A stretch of 64,000 bases of DNA from Xestospongia muta (GCA_963693285.1 OY848929.1:4342501-4406500), one strand, 5' to 3'; numbered from the stretch's first letter, positions 24,715 to 36,160 are shown. Made by a program: numbers and translations. Notes: generated by a model not told the origin, from the letters alone.

Positions 24715-25581
24715 TTATTCAGTACCAGATCCAGATCCAGACCCAGATCCAACATTGTCATCATTATTCTCATTGTCTTCATTAATAATAACTGGACATT
24801 CAAACTGTAACTTGAATCCATCACCTTGAGTTGAGTCTCTTTCACTCAGAAATAACACTAAGAAGTCTGAAGTGTGTATTGGTATATTTTGTAGCAATGA
24901 TTTGTCACTACCAGTAATTGACTGATAGACATTGTGCTTTTTATAGTCTATTATCTCAACAGAATCACCTTCTGCTATATCAATCTCAGATCCTTCATCT
25001 GATATTTTAACATGACTGTCTTTGCATGGCATACTAATGTTGTAGATACATATTTCACTCTTGAAATAGTTACTGCAACCATATCGTGGGGATTTGGCTA
25101 CAGAGATTCCTTGACTATTGACAAAGCCAGACTGAAGAAGGTTGTCAATTTCACAGTCCTTTTCTTTAGGATCATCTAGTTTACATAATGCAGGACAAGT
25201 TGGTGTACCAATGTTCTTCTCAATAGAGTATCTTTTAACATAAAAACATTTGAAGGAGCTATTAAATAGAGAAACATGGTAATGAAGGGAAGAAATCTCA
25301 CAATTATTATCTCACTTTACAGGTACTTCCATTGCTGGTATTGCACTATGACTAAGAGCTACTGGAAGGTTAAGGCCTGGGTAAGTGAACCGTGGTCGTT
25401 CGTCTTTGGGTCCTCTATCACAAGTCTTCCAATTGACTTCATCTTTATGTAGACAGGTCATTTTCTGAAGAAGGCTTCTAGCAGATCGGACATTTTGAAG
25501 AGGAGCTGCAGTTGTCCATTGAACTATAAATACAACTAAAACTGTAGCACAGAAAAGAGTATGTTGTTTAGTAGACATCAT
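24715..25581 (-). CDS. Secreted CUB-domain protein, subfamily 1, copy G
   Basis: Exons 25316-25581 and 24715-25258, 269 aa. Tail as in E (four Ser-Gly pairs after DDNV). Unlike E it keeps SQGIS, CSNYFKSE and SITGSDKS. So G has the array consensus at sites where E is private, although both share flanks. This mosaic pattern fits either later conversion of G or new changes in E. Confidence 0.89.
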
Positions 25582-26079
25582 CTTGTTTATAAAGATATAT
25601 TCTTTTCTCTTCTTTTGCTATAGAAATATTTCAATTTTGTTCTTGTTGTATCTTCACTTGAGAGTCAACCTATTTATACTATTCCATCTAAGATTCCAAC
25701 TTCCTAAATTAACACAATGATATCATTATTAAGTAAAACTACTAAAGCAGTAAGTCCCATTCTTAGTAACTAGTTCATTACGTCAGGTAATTGTCATTCA
25801 GTGGACTAGTTCAACAATTACCATCTGTCCAAACATACATATGTTATACAAGTCAACAGTTGATTTTAATATATATACTAAATTTAGTGTCAAAACAAAT
25901 TTTGAGAAAGTTATAAGATGTGATATCATGATGTTGATTTATGATGGCATTGTTTATGGGGAATACCTACATTATTGACTCTGAATACTTATCAAATAAT
26001 ATTTGAGTAATGTGTTATGGTACATCAATAATAATTTATACCATACAAGTTAAGATTATAACAAAGACATTAATATACT

Positions 26080-26170
26080 ACTGGATTCAAGTTACTGTTT
26101 TAATGTCCAGATAATAATGATAGAATAGAAAAGGTAGATGTGATGATGAAAATGGATCGATCAGTTTATA
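26080..26170 (+). pseudogene. Relic of plus-strand CUB exon 2 (G-H spacer)
   Basis: Same remnant as in the F-G spacer, nearly identical including the degraded tail. Confidence 0.72.
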
Positions 26171-26925
26171 AATTTTACTCACAATGGATTAATTTTTCTT
26201 ATATAAGTTTAATTGTGGACATTTGAGTGTCAAAATCAATATATATGCAAGTAATTTATATAATATATATTACTTATTTTCTCATTGTTAATATTATTTA
26301 TGCTTCATCTATAATTCATTTTAAATTTTGAATTAATAATATGTCAACCTTGAATGATCCAAGGTGTTCTACATGTCTTATTTCACATAGACTATGACTA
26401 TTATTTTTAAAATGTTTGCTAATATTGTGTTATTAATCTAATATAGTATATTATATAGATAAGAATAAATTATATTGGTTAAATGTTAATTTACAAAGAG
26501 TTTATAATAACAACCATTGAACATAGAAATAAAATTAATAAAAGGTTCAAATGTTTATATTATAATGATTTTCAGTAGCTATAACAATAATTTGATTTCT
26601 ATGACGATAGAAATTAAATATACTGTCCCTGAGTGGTAAAATAATTATAATTTGCTATCAATTACCAGATGTTCATAATTAGTGCTTAGAACTTGAATGT
26701 GTGTGAAAGACTGATTAGTACATAAAATCTTATCATTAGCGTCTTGTAGTTTACATGGAAAGACAATAGCTTACATCTATATTATTATTATTATAATCAT
26801 TTGTGTAGCATACATTTGAAGTTATTATTTATTTCTTTTAAAAAAGGTAAAACAAAATGATAATATTATCAAATGTGATAAATACATAAATAAATATAAT
26901 ATATATATATTAACACAGTTACAAG

Positions 26926-27792
26926 TTATTCAGTACCAGATCCAAATCCAGACCCAGATCCATCATTGTCATCGTTATTCTCATTGTCTTCATTAATAAT
27001 AACTGGACATTCAAACTGTAACTTGAATCCATCACCTTGAGTTGAGTCTCTTTCACTCAGAAATAAAACTAAGAAGTCTGAAGTGTGAATTGGTATATTT
27101 TGTAGCAATGATTTGTCACTACCAGTAATTGACTGATAGACATTGTGCTTTTTATAGTCTATTATCTCAACAGAATCACCTTCTGCTATATCAATCTCAG
27201 ATCCCTCATCTGATATTTTAATATGACTGTCTTTGCATGGCATACTAATGTTGTAGATACATATTTCACTCTTGAAATACTTACTGCAACCATATCGTGG
27301 TGATTTGGCAACAGAGATTCCTTGACTATTGACAAAGCCAGACTGAAGAAGGTTGTCAATTTCACAGTCCTTTTCTTTAGGATCATCTAGTTTACATAAT
27401 GCAGGACAAGTTGGGGTACCAATGTTCTTCTCAATAGAGTATCTTTTAACATAAAAACATTTGAAGGAGCTATTAAATAGAGAAAGATGGTAATAAAGTG
27501 AATAAATCTCACAATTATTATCTCACTTTACAGGTACTTCCATTGCTGGTATTGCACTATGACTAAGAGCTACTGGAAGGTTAAGACCTGGGTAAGTGAA
27601 CCGTGGTCGTTCATCTTTTGGTCCTCTAACACAAGTCTTCCAATTGACTTCATCTTTATGTAGACAGGTCATTTTCTGAAGAAGGCTTCTAGCAGATCGG
27701 ACATTTTGAAAAGGAGCTGCAGTTGTCCATTGAACTATAAATACAACTAGAACTGTAGCACAGAAAAGAGTATGTTGTTTAGTAGACATCAT
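26926..27792 (-). CDS. Secreted CUB-domain protein, subfamily 1, copy H
   Basis: Exons 27527-27792 and 26926-27469, 269 aa. Shares the APFQN start and the SGSGFGSG tail with F, but has SQGIS and VRGPKDE where F has SRGIS and DRGRKDE. CSKYFKSE is kept. This copy shows that differences between paired copies are scattered single residues. Confidence 0.89.
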
Positions 27793-28279
27793 CTTGTTTA
27801 TAAAGATATATTCTTTTCTCTTCTTTTGCTATAGAAATATTTCAATTTTGTTCTTGTTGTATCTTGACTTGAGAGTCAACCTATTTATACTATTCCAACT
27901 AAGTTCCTAAATCAACACAACGATATCGTTATTAGCTAAAACTACTAAAGCCGTAAGTCCCATTCTTAGTAACTAGTTCATTACGTCAGGTAATTGTCAT
28001 TCAGTGGACTAGTTCAACAATTACCATCTGTCCAAACATACATATGTTATACAAGTCAACAGTTGATTTTAATATATATACTAAATTTAGTGTCAAAACA
28101 AATTTTGAGAAAGTTATAAGATGTGATATCATGATGTTGATTTATGATGGCATTGTTTATGGGGAATACCTACATTATTGACTCTGAATACTTATCAAAT
28201 AATATTTGAGTAATGTGTTATGGTACATCAATAATAATTTATACCATACAAGTTAAGATTATAACAAAGACATTAATAT

Positions 28280-28370
28280 ACTACTGGATTCAAGTTACTG
28301 TTTTAATGTCCAGATAATAATTATAGAATAGAAAAGGTAGATGTGATGATGAAAATGGATCGATCAGTTT
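28280..28370 (+). pseudogene. Relic of plus-strand CUB exon 2 (H-I spacer)
   Basis: Last relic of the series, same position within the unit and same junction to the AAAGACATTAAT block. Confidence 0.72.
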
Positions 28371-29135
28371 ATAAATTTTACTCACAATGGATTAATTTTT
28401 CTTATATAATTCTAATTGTGGACATTTGAGTGTCAAAATCAATATATATGCAAGTATTTTATATAATATATATTACTTATTTTCTCATTGTTAATATTAT
28501 TTATGTTTCATCTATAATTCATTTTAAATTTTGAATAAATAACATGTCAACCTTGAATGATCCAAGGTGTTCTACATGTCTTATTTTACATAGACTATGA
28601 CTATTATTTAAAAAATGTTTGCTAATATTGTGTTATTAATCTAATATAGTATATTATTAAGATAAGAATAATTTATATTGATTAAATGTTAATTTACAAA
28701 GAGGTTATAATAACAACCATTGAACATAGAAATAAAAATTAATAAAAAGTTCAAATGTTTATATTATAATGATTGCCAGTAGCTATATCAATAATTTGAT
28801 TTCTATGAAGATAGAAATTAAATATACTGTCCCTGAGTGGTAAACTAAATTATAATTTGCTATCAATTACCAGATGTTCATAATTAGTGCTTAGAACTTG
28901 AATGTATGTGAAAGACTGATTAGTACCAAATATCTTATCATTAGTGTCTTGTAGTTTACATGGAAAGACAATAGCTTACATCTATAGTATTATTATTATT
29001 ATAATCATTTGTGTAGCATACATTTGAAGTTATTATTTATTTCTTTTAAAAAAGGTAAAACAAAATGATAATATTATCAAATGTGATACATAAATACATA
29101 AATAAATATAATATATATATTGACACAGTTACAAG

Positions 29136-29996
29136 TTATTCAGTACCAGATCCAGATCCAGATCCATCATTGTCGTTGTCACTGTTGTTGCCTTCATTAA
29201 TGATAACTGGACATTCAAACTGTAACTTGAATCCATCACCTTGAGTTGAGTCTCTTTCACTCAGAAATAACACTAAGAAGTCTGAAGTGTGAATTGGTAT
29301 ATTTTGTAGCAATGATTTGTCACTACCAGTAATTGACTGATAGACATTGTGCTTTTTATAGTCTATTATCTCAACAGAATCACCTTCTGCTATATCAATC
29401 TCAGATCCCTCATCTGATATTTTAATATGACTGTCTTTGCATGGCATGCTAATGTTGTAGATACATATTTCACTCTTGAAATATTTACTGCAACCATATC
29501 GTGGGGATTTGGCTACAGAGATTCCTTGACTATTGACAAAGCCAGACTGAAGAAGGTTGTCAATTTCACAGTCCTTTTCTTTAGGATCATCTAGTTTACA
29601 TAATGCAGGACAAGTTGGTGTACCAATGTTCTTCTCAATAGAGTATCTTTTAACATAAAAACATTTGAAGGAGCTATTAAATAGAGAAACATGGTAATGA
29701 AGTGAAGAAATCTCACAATTATTATCTCACTTTACAGGTACTTCCATTGCTGGTATTGCACTATGACTAAGAGCTACTGGAAGGTTAAGGCCTGGGTAAG
29801 TGAACCGTGGTCGTTCATCTTTGGGTCCTCTATCACAAGTCTTCCAATTGACTTCATCTTTATGTAGACAGGTCATTTTCTGAAGAAGGCTTCTAGCAGA
29901 TCGGACATTTTGAAAAGGAGCTGCAGTTGTCCATTGAACTATAAATGCAACTAGAACTGTAGCACAGAAAAGAGTATGTTGTTTAGTAGACATCAT
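29136..29996 (-). CDS. Secreted CUB-domain protein, subfamily 1, copy I
   Basis: Exons 29731-29996 and 29136-29673, 267 aa. Signal peptide with VLVAF instead of VLVVF; APFQN start; CSKYFKSE. The tail NEGNNSDNDNDGSGSGSGTE has its own acidic segment. This is the last minus-strand copy of subfamily 1. Beyond its promoter, array-like spacer is interrupted by a small duplication and a hAT element. Confidence 0.89.
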
Positions 29997-30398
29997 CTTG
30001 TTTATAAAGATATATTCTTTTCTCTTCTTTTGCTATAGAAATATTTCAATTTTGTTCTTGTTGTATCTTGACTTGAGAGTCAACCTATTTATACTATTCC
30101 ATCTAAGATTCCAGCTAAGTTCCTAAATTAACACAATGATATCATTATTAAGTAAAACTACTAAAGCAGTAAGTCCCATTCTTAGTAACTAGTTTATTAC
30201 GTCAGGTAATTATCATTCAAGGCACTAGCTAACAATAACCATCTGTCCAAACATACATGTATTATACAAGTCAACAGTTGATTTTAATGTACTAAGTCTA
30301 ATCCTTAAAACAAATTATGAGAAAGCTCTAAGTTGTGATATCATATAAATTATCAGTGATATCATGACACTGATTTATGATAGTATGATATATCATGA

Positions 30399-30627
30399 AA
30401 TAATGTAAACTAGTAGTGTATGCTGTTAACTTACACCCCAGACTCTTCTAATAGATGAATGTCTTGAGCCTTAAGCTTGATCCTGACATACAAGGATGCC
30501 ATAGAAATGAAACATAAATTAAGAGTAATGATATATTATTAAATAATCTAAACTAGTAGGGTATGCTGTTAACTTACACCTCAGAGTCTTCGAGATGGAT
30601 GGATGTCTTGAACCTTGATCTTGATGT
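30399..30627. repeat. Imperfect tandem duplication, about 143-bp unit
   Basis: AAACTAGTAGTGTATGCTG at 30407 and AAACTAGTAGGGTATGCTG at 30550 start two similar blocks, each followed by TTAACTTACACC, CAGA-TCTTC and ATGTCTTGA-CCTT. The second block is cut by the hAT insertion. Confidence 0.75.
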
Positions 30628-30635
30628 CCAACAAT

Positions 30636-31760
30636 CAGACATGGGACCAAGTATATTTGCAAGGACTTAGTAAAGTACAAGTACTTTTGAAAAATGTTAA
30701 GTACAAGTACAATACAAACTCCAATAATGAAGATGTACTTAAGTCCAAGTATACTTCAAACATCACACTGAAAAAACATTTTGTCATTTTAACTGAGCTC
30801 TTTGTTACCACAGTTTCATCAATATGATGTAAACCCATTTTAAGTTGCTACAAGGCCAAAACTAGTGTAACTCAATATGCATAAAGCCAACTAGTTTCAT
30901 CTACAACTACATTACTTTTACACCCATGTCCACTTTACTATAGTAATTGATCATGGCTTCAATTGAAGCTATAAGCAGATACTATTTCAACTAAACTAAG
31001 TTAGTTAAGTTGGAATAGTATCTACCTCTCCCTCATAGTTTCAGTTATTGGACATAAACTACAAAGAGTACTTTTTGGCTTCTAGTTGACTTTATGCATG
31101 TAGAGTTAGATCAGTTTTGGCTTTGTATTATCACAATATTGAGCTTACACATTATATTGATGAGATTATTGTAACTAAGACAATGGTTGAAATGACAAAA
31201 TGCTATTTTAGGTGTAACTGTTTAAATGTGTCACTGCTCAGTCTACATCTTTCTGGTGTATTAATCTTTCCGTATTGCTTAACAGCCTTTCCACAGGTGA
31301 TAATGAAGAAGGTAGTCCAAGAACTTTGACAAGCTTCACAAGAGTTTAATACTTCTATGATTTTCTTTCTAATACTTGGCTGGATTTGTGTCCATGAAGA
31401 CATGAGGAGCTGCTAAGTAATCATCCTTGTTTGGATGGTTTTGGAAAGGAGTGGTTTCAGTCTCAGGATATGGCATAAAGCTAAATAAGGTTTCGCTCTT
31501 CTTTGAATGTGGTTCCAAGCTATCCTCAACATGAACTTGGGTAGGGTTAACTTTGTTGACTTTGATGAATAAGATTAAAATGACTTAAAGATACTTCAAA
31601 GTACTTACAAGTATTTAAGTTCTTGTAAGTACAAAGCTCAGTACTTGAGTACAAGTACTGTGCAGAAATGAAGGAAGGATTTAAGTATAAGTACAAGTAC
31701 TTTTATAGCTGTACATTTAGTACTTAAGTACAAGTACCCATATACTTGGCCCTATGCCTG
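30636..31760. mobile_element. hAT-type DNA transposon, nonautonomous or decayed, 1125 bp
   Basis: The ends are 20-bp terminal inverted repeats (30636-30655 and 31741-31760) that match at 17 of 20 positions. They start CAG and end CTG. The element is flanked by an 8-bp direct duplication CCAACAAT (30628-30635 and 31761-31768). CAG ends and 8-bp duplications are the hAT signature. Just inside both ends lie clusters of GTACTTAAGTACAAGTAC-type repeats, which resemble subterminal transposase sites. The longest internal frames are about 65-70 aa and I recognise no transposase, so movement would have needed help from elsewhere. Confidence 0.9.
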
Positions 31761-33162
31761 CCAACAATGTATTGTTGTATTGTTTATGGGGAATATCTAG
31801 CACTCCAAAACAGTATTGACTCAGATGATTTTACCATGATAATATTTGAGTAACATTTTACGGTACATTATGAAAAATAATTATACCAATATTTATAAAA
31901 CTGTCATAGTTATATGATATATATTTCATGCTATACAATGTATTAAACATTAGATCAATAATAATTTATATCATACAAGTTAAGATTATAACAAAGACAT
32001 TAATATACTGAGTCTGTTGAACTTCAATAAGTATTATTTGTAAGATATGATTAATCAAATCAATCAAAATGATGATATCATATATTGTTCTGATATAATG
32101 AACTAATTACTAATAATGGGACTCAATGCTTTAGTAGTTAATAATGTCATTGTGTTGATTTAGTAACTTAGCAACATAGCTAAACCAGTATTAACAGATT
32201 GACTCTCAGGTGGAGATATATCACTAAAAATAGAATGGTTGTTTTTTATGATAGTTTAGGTTGCATACATCCCTACAAAATATATTAAAAAGTGTTGGCA
32301 ACATATCTTGTTTTGACAACTAATTACTATGGAATTGGAATTCCATGTACTTCGACGCATGACCTCTTAGAAAGAACATCTTTATGTAGGACTGTCATAT
32401 TATAAACTCCATAGTGACATTCGTCACAAATAGACCCAGTAAGTAGCCAGGGAACTTCTTATGTCTAATTATATTAGTTATTAAAACAGACTATTTCTCA
32501 GTTTCTTGTGCTGTATTATATTCAGTCATAATAACTATTATTAGTTAAACTAACCAATCACTTTTTAGTGATATATACAACAACTGGCAATATTTCTATA
32601 GAAAAAAGAAAAGGAATATATATTCACAAACAAGTATTTTTAATGGAATGTATTGTTTTAGTAGTTTTAGTTAATAATGATATCATGTGTCGATTTAGAA
32701 AATTACTTAGAATGGTATAAAAAGGTTGACTCTCACATATGTCACTGTTAATTAGATTGGTTAGTTAACCCATTATGCTCACTTAGGTTGCATACACGCC
32801 CACAACATACATTGAAAAGTATTGACAACATATCTTGATTTGACAACTAATTACTATGGAATTGACATTCCATGCAACAATATCTTCGTAGAAAGGACAT
32901 GTTATTTATATAGGACTGTCCATTGTCAATGCCATAGTACCTGTCACACACAGACCCTGTACCGAAATAAACTTCTGTGTCTAATTATATTAGCTATTAA
33001 AACAGACTATTACCCAATGTCTTGTGCTGTATTATATTCAGTCATAATAACTATATATTGGTTAAACTAACCAATCATTATTTAGTGATTTATACAATGA
33101 GAAGAAAATTGGAAATATTTCTACAACTAAAGAAGAGAAAAAAATATACCTTTATAAACAAG
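31761..33162. other. Spacer with duplicated plus-strand promoter modules before copy J
   Basis: Array-type spacer resumes right after the hAT element. Promoter module copies 2 (about 32258-32460) and 3 (about 32767-32970) follow in plus orientation. After copy 2 comes a 5'-UTR-like stretch ending ACAAACAAG, where the ATG of exon 1 should stand but does not. A TATAAAAAG near 32716, with GTTGACTCTCAC after it, is the plus-strand counterpart of the TATA block. No intact gene is seen. Confidence 0.7.
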
Positions 33163-33184
33163 ATGATGTCAACTAAACAACATC
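33163..33184 (+). pseudogene. Truncated exon 1 fragment of a plus-strand CUB gene
   Basis: ATGATGTCAACTAAACAACAT codes the first seven residues (MMSTKQH) after a normal 5' UTR, then stops abruptly at the border of a foldback MITE. Downstream of the MITE the sequence is not the continuation of exon 1. Confidence 0.8.
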
Positions 33185-33186
33185 TA

Positions 33187-33430
33187 CACTGTAAAAATTG
33201 ATAGGTTGTATTAACTAATACATGATTATACAGGTTGCATATTTAAAATGTAAACATAATACTATTTTGATTACTGATGTACTATGAGATTGATGGTTTT
33301 GTAGCTACATAAACAATAGTACATTAGTAATGAAAACAGTATTGTGATTACTTTTTTTGACAAAAATAAGTTTGCAATTGCAACCTGTATAACCAAATGA
33401 TGGTTAAATCAACCATCATTTTTTACAGTG
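33187..33430. mobile_element. Foldback MITE with CACTGTAAAAA ends and TA flanks
   Basis: Both ends read CACTGTAAAAA when taken inward and sit next to TA. The inverted similarity continues imperfectly for about 60 bp, including ATACAGGTTGCA in both arms. The right arm has an internal hairpin, AAATGATGGTT / AACCATCATTT. TA flanks suggest a Tc1/mariner-type MITE; the CACTG ends also recall CACTA-type elements, so the class is open. A second, truncated right end occurs at about 33697-33738. Confidence 0.72.
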
Positions 33431-33449
33431 TACAGAAACAAGATGATGT

Positions 33450-33747
33450 CACTTAGGTTGCATACACGCCTACAACGTACATTCAAAAGTGTTGACAACA
33501 TATCTTGATTTGACAACTTATTACTATGGAATTGACATTCCATGTACTTCAACAAATATCTTCTTAAAAAGGACATGTTATTTATGTAGGACTATCCATT
33601 ATAAATGCTGTAGTGACATCTGTCACACATAGACCCAGTACTGAAAAAAACTTCTTGTGTCTAATAATATTAATTATCAAAACAGACTATTTCTCAACCA
33701 AATGATGGTTAAATCAACCATCATTTTTTACAGTGTACAGAAACAAG
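33450..33747 (+). repeat. Promoter module copy 4 plus truncated MITE right end before copy J
   Basis: The block repeats 32767-32970. Its end (…CAGACTATTTCTC) is joined directly to a MITE right arm (33697-33738), which runs to within about 10 bp of the ATG of copy J. The usual TATA block and 5' UTR of the family are absent here. The MITE end TTTTTTACAG would make a good splice acceptor. Confidence 0.7.
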
Positions 33748-34603
33748 ATGATGTCTACTAAACAACATACTCTTTTCTGTGCTACAGTTCTAGTTGTATT
33801 TATAGTTCAATGGACAACTGCAGCTCCTCTTCAAAATGTCCGATCTGCTAGAAACCTTCTTCAGAAAATGACCTGTTTACATAAAGATGAAGCTAATTGG
33901 AAGACTTGTATTAAGGGACACAGAAATGAACGACCACGGTTCACTTATCCAGGCCTTAACCTTCCAGTAGCTCTTAGTCATAGTGCAATACCAGCAATGG
34001 AAGTACCCGTAAAGTAAGTTAATTGTGAGATTTCTTCACTTTATTACCATTTTTCTCTTTAATAGTTCTTTCAAATGCTTTTATGCTAAAAGATACTCTA
34101 TTGAGAGGAGCTTTGCTAAGCCAACCTGCCCTGCATTATGCAAACTAGAAGATCCTAAAGAGAAAGACTGTGAAATTGGCAACCTTCTTCAGTCTGGCTT
34201 TGTCAATAGTCAAGGAATCTCTGTTGCCAAATCCCCACGATATGGTTGTAGTAACTATTTCAAAAGTGAAATATGTATCTACAACATTAGCATGCCATGC
34301 AAAGACAGTCATATTAAAATATCAGATGAGGGATCTGAGATTGATATAGTAGAAGGTGATTCTGTTGAGATAATAGACTATAAAAACCACATGGTCAATC
34401 AGTCAATTACTGGTAGTGACAAATCATTGCTACAAAATATACCAATTCACACTTCAGACTTCTTAGTGTTATTTCTGAGTGAAAGAGACTCAACAGGTGC
34501 TGAATTCAAGTTGCAGTTTGAATGTCCAGTTATTATTAATGAAGACAATGTCAATGATGATTGCAATGAGTCTGGATCTGGATCTGGTACTAAATTTGAA
34601 TAA
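33748..34603 (+). CDS. Secreted CUB-domain protein, subfamily 1, copy J (only intact plus-strand copy of the array)
   Basis: Exons 33748-34013 and 34066-34603, 267 aa, 52-bp intron with gtaagt donor. I chose the first of two ATGs, as in the other copies; an upstream in-frame extension has no ATG. It differs from the array consensus at sites otherwise fixed: IDIVEGDS (Val for Ala), DYKNHMVNQS for DYKKHNVYQS, and GAEFKLQFEC. Its tail DDCNESGSGSGTKFE contains an additional Cys. These changes suggest J, in inverted orientation, exchanges less with the other copies. Its own promoter region is rearranged, so expression is uncertain. Confidence 0.85.
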
Positions 34604-35165
34604 GTAAGAAGTAATAATACACTTTTGATGATAATTGTTTACACAAGATATTGTTTAATAGAAATTGATTTTCAAATTATAATTTTTACATGCAGTGATA
34701 ATTATTTTTGGATTTCTATTTCAATAGGAACCAAGCAACTGTGATAGCTACAATTAGTGAATTTATATTTCCACATACATAACTTGTTATGTTATGGTGT
34801 TCATTACATAACTTACAAATAACCACTATACTAATGCTTCATTACAGATACTGTTTACCAATATATCTGATCAATGATCTGTGTTGTTTAAAACTTGATA
34901 TAATTAAGATAAAATTGAAATATTATAAATTAAAGAGACAATAATATGAAAAGACAAAATAAGTATTAATTTTAATTGTTTATTGATTTATATTTGACCA
35001 TAATAATTGATTGCCTGTAGCTATCACAGTTGCTTGGTTCCTGTTGAAATAGAAATCCAAAAATAATTATCACTGCATGTAAAAATTATAAAAGGAAAAT
35101 CACATTTGCTTTAAACAATATCTTGTGTAAACAATTATCATTGAAAGTGCATAATTACTGCTTAC
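34604..35165. repeat. Large palindrome between tail-to-tail copies J and K
   Basis: The left arm, about 34604-34765, recurs inverted at about 35005-35165, with a spacer of about 240 bp. Visible pairs include GTTTACACAAGATATTG / CAATATCTTGTGTAAAC and AACCAAGCAACTGTGATAG / CTATCACAGTTGCTTGGTT. The repeats start right at the two stop codons, so J and K carry homologous 3' flanks in opposite directions. Confidence 0.85.
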
Positions 35166-36074
35166 CTATTCAAGCACAGTACCAGATCCAGATCCAGATC
35201 GATCATTGTTGTCATCATCATTGTCATTGTCTTTATTTATAATAACTGGACATTCAAACTGTAACATGAATCCAGAACCTTGAGTTGAGTCTCTTTCACT
35301 CAGAAATAACACTAAGAAGTCTGAAGTGTGAATTGGTATATTTTGTAGCAATGATTTGTCACTACCAGTAATTGACTGATAGACATTGTGCTTTTTATAG
35401 TCTATTATCTCAACAGAATCACCTTCCGCTATATCAATCTCAGATCCCTCATCTGATATTTTAACATGACTGTCTTTGCATGGCATGCTAATGTTGTAGA
35501 TACATATTTCACTTTTGATATAGTTACTGCAACCATATCGTGGGGATTTGGCTACAGAGATGCCTTGACTAAGAAAGCCTGTATGAAGAAGATTTTCAAT
35601 TTTGCATTCATCAGATTCTTTAACTTTGTCCAATTTACACAGAGCTGGACAAGTAGAGACTTTAAGGCTCTCATCTGTGGCATATCTCCGAACTGCAAAG
35701 CATTTGAAAGAACTGTTAAAAGAAAGAATACATAAATATTTAAACCAAAATTGAACATTATAAGATATAATGAAAATAAATGGTGATTATTTTGTAACTC
35801 ACTTCACTGGTATTTCCATTGCTGGTAATCTACTGTAACTAAGAGATACTGGAATGTCGAGGCCTGGGTATAAGTAAGATGGATGGTCAGCATTAGTTCC
35901 TCTAATACAAGTCTTCCACTCTTTCTTTGTAGCATCATTATTACGGAGGCAGGTCATTTTCTTGAGTAGGCCTCCAGCAGGTTGAACATTTTGAAGAGGA
36001 GCAGCAGCTGTCAACTGAACCATGGATACAACTAGAACTGCAGTACAACAAAGAGTAGGTAATTTAATTGACAT
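35166..36074 (-). CDS. Secreted CUB-domain protein, subfamily 2, copy K
   Basis: Exons 35803-36074 and 35166-35712, 272 aa, 90-bp intron. Subfamily 2 has a different exon 1: signal peptide MSIKLPTLCCTAVLVVSMVQLTA, then LQNVQPAGGLLKKMTC, KEWKTCIRG, and SYLYPGLDIPVSLSYSRLPAMEIPVK. Exon 2 opens SFKCFAVRRYATDESLKVSTCPALCKL, a version specific to subfamily 2, and then joins the same CUB core as subfamily 1 from GISVAKSPRYGC on. I chose the ATG at 36074; the frame extends 4 codons upstream to a TTG only. The tail has NNDRSGSGSGTVLE. A splice-donor-like gtaagc follows the stop. Confidence 0.89.
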
Positions 36075-36160
36075 CTTTTTCTTCAATGTATTCTCAGGAC
36101 TTGTCTTTCTTGTTATTAGAAGATTTAACTTTTGGCTGATTTACCTCACTTTCTTGACTT

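Larger units (their letters stand above)
14679..30200. repeat. Tandem array of about 2.2-kb units, each with one minus-strand subfamily 1 CUB gene (C-I)
   Basis: Start codons of successive copies C to I lie at 15899, 18136, 21165, 23375, 25581, 27792 and 29996. The spacing is 2204-2237 bp, except for 3029 bp between D and E. Spacers are nearly the same from unit to unit. Each has a 5' part with the TATA block, a plus-strand relic of a CUB exon 2 end, long AT-rich sequence without open frames, and a 3' part ending near AAAAAAGGTAAA before the stop codon of the next gene. E resembles G and F resembles H, giving a period of about 4416 bp. Confidence 0.93.

Noticed and set aside
31117..31403. Possible transposase frames inside the hAT element
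   Set aside because: Only 65-70 codons with no recognisable hAT or BED motif; too weak to call.
35466..35735. 89-aa plus-strand frame repeated at 37716, 39939, 44868 and 47526
   Set aside because: Antisense shadow of the conserved exon 2 of subfamily 2; it recurs only because the genes do.
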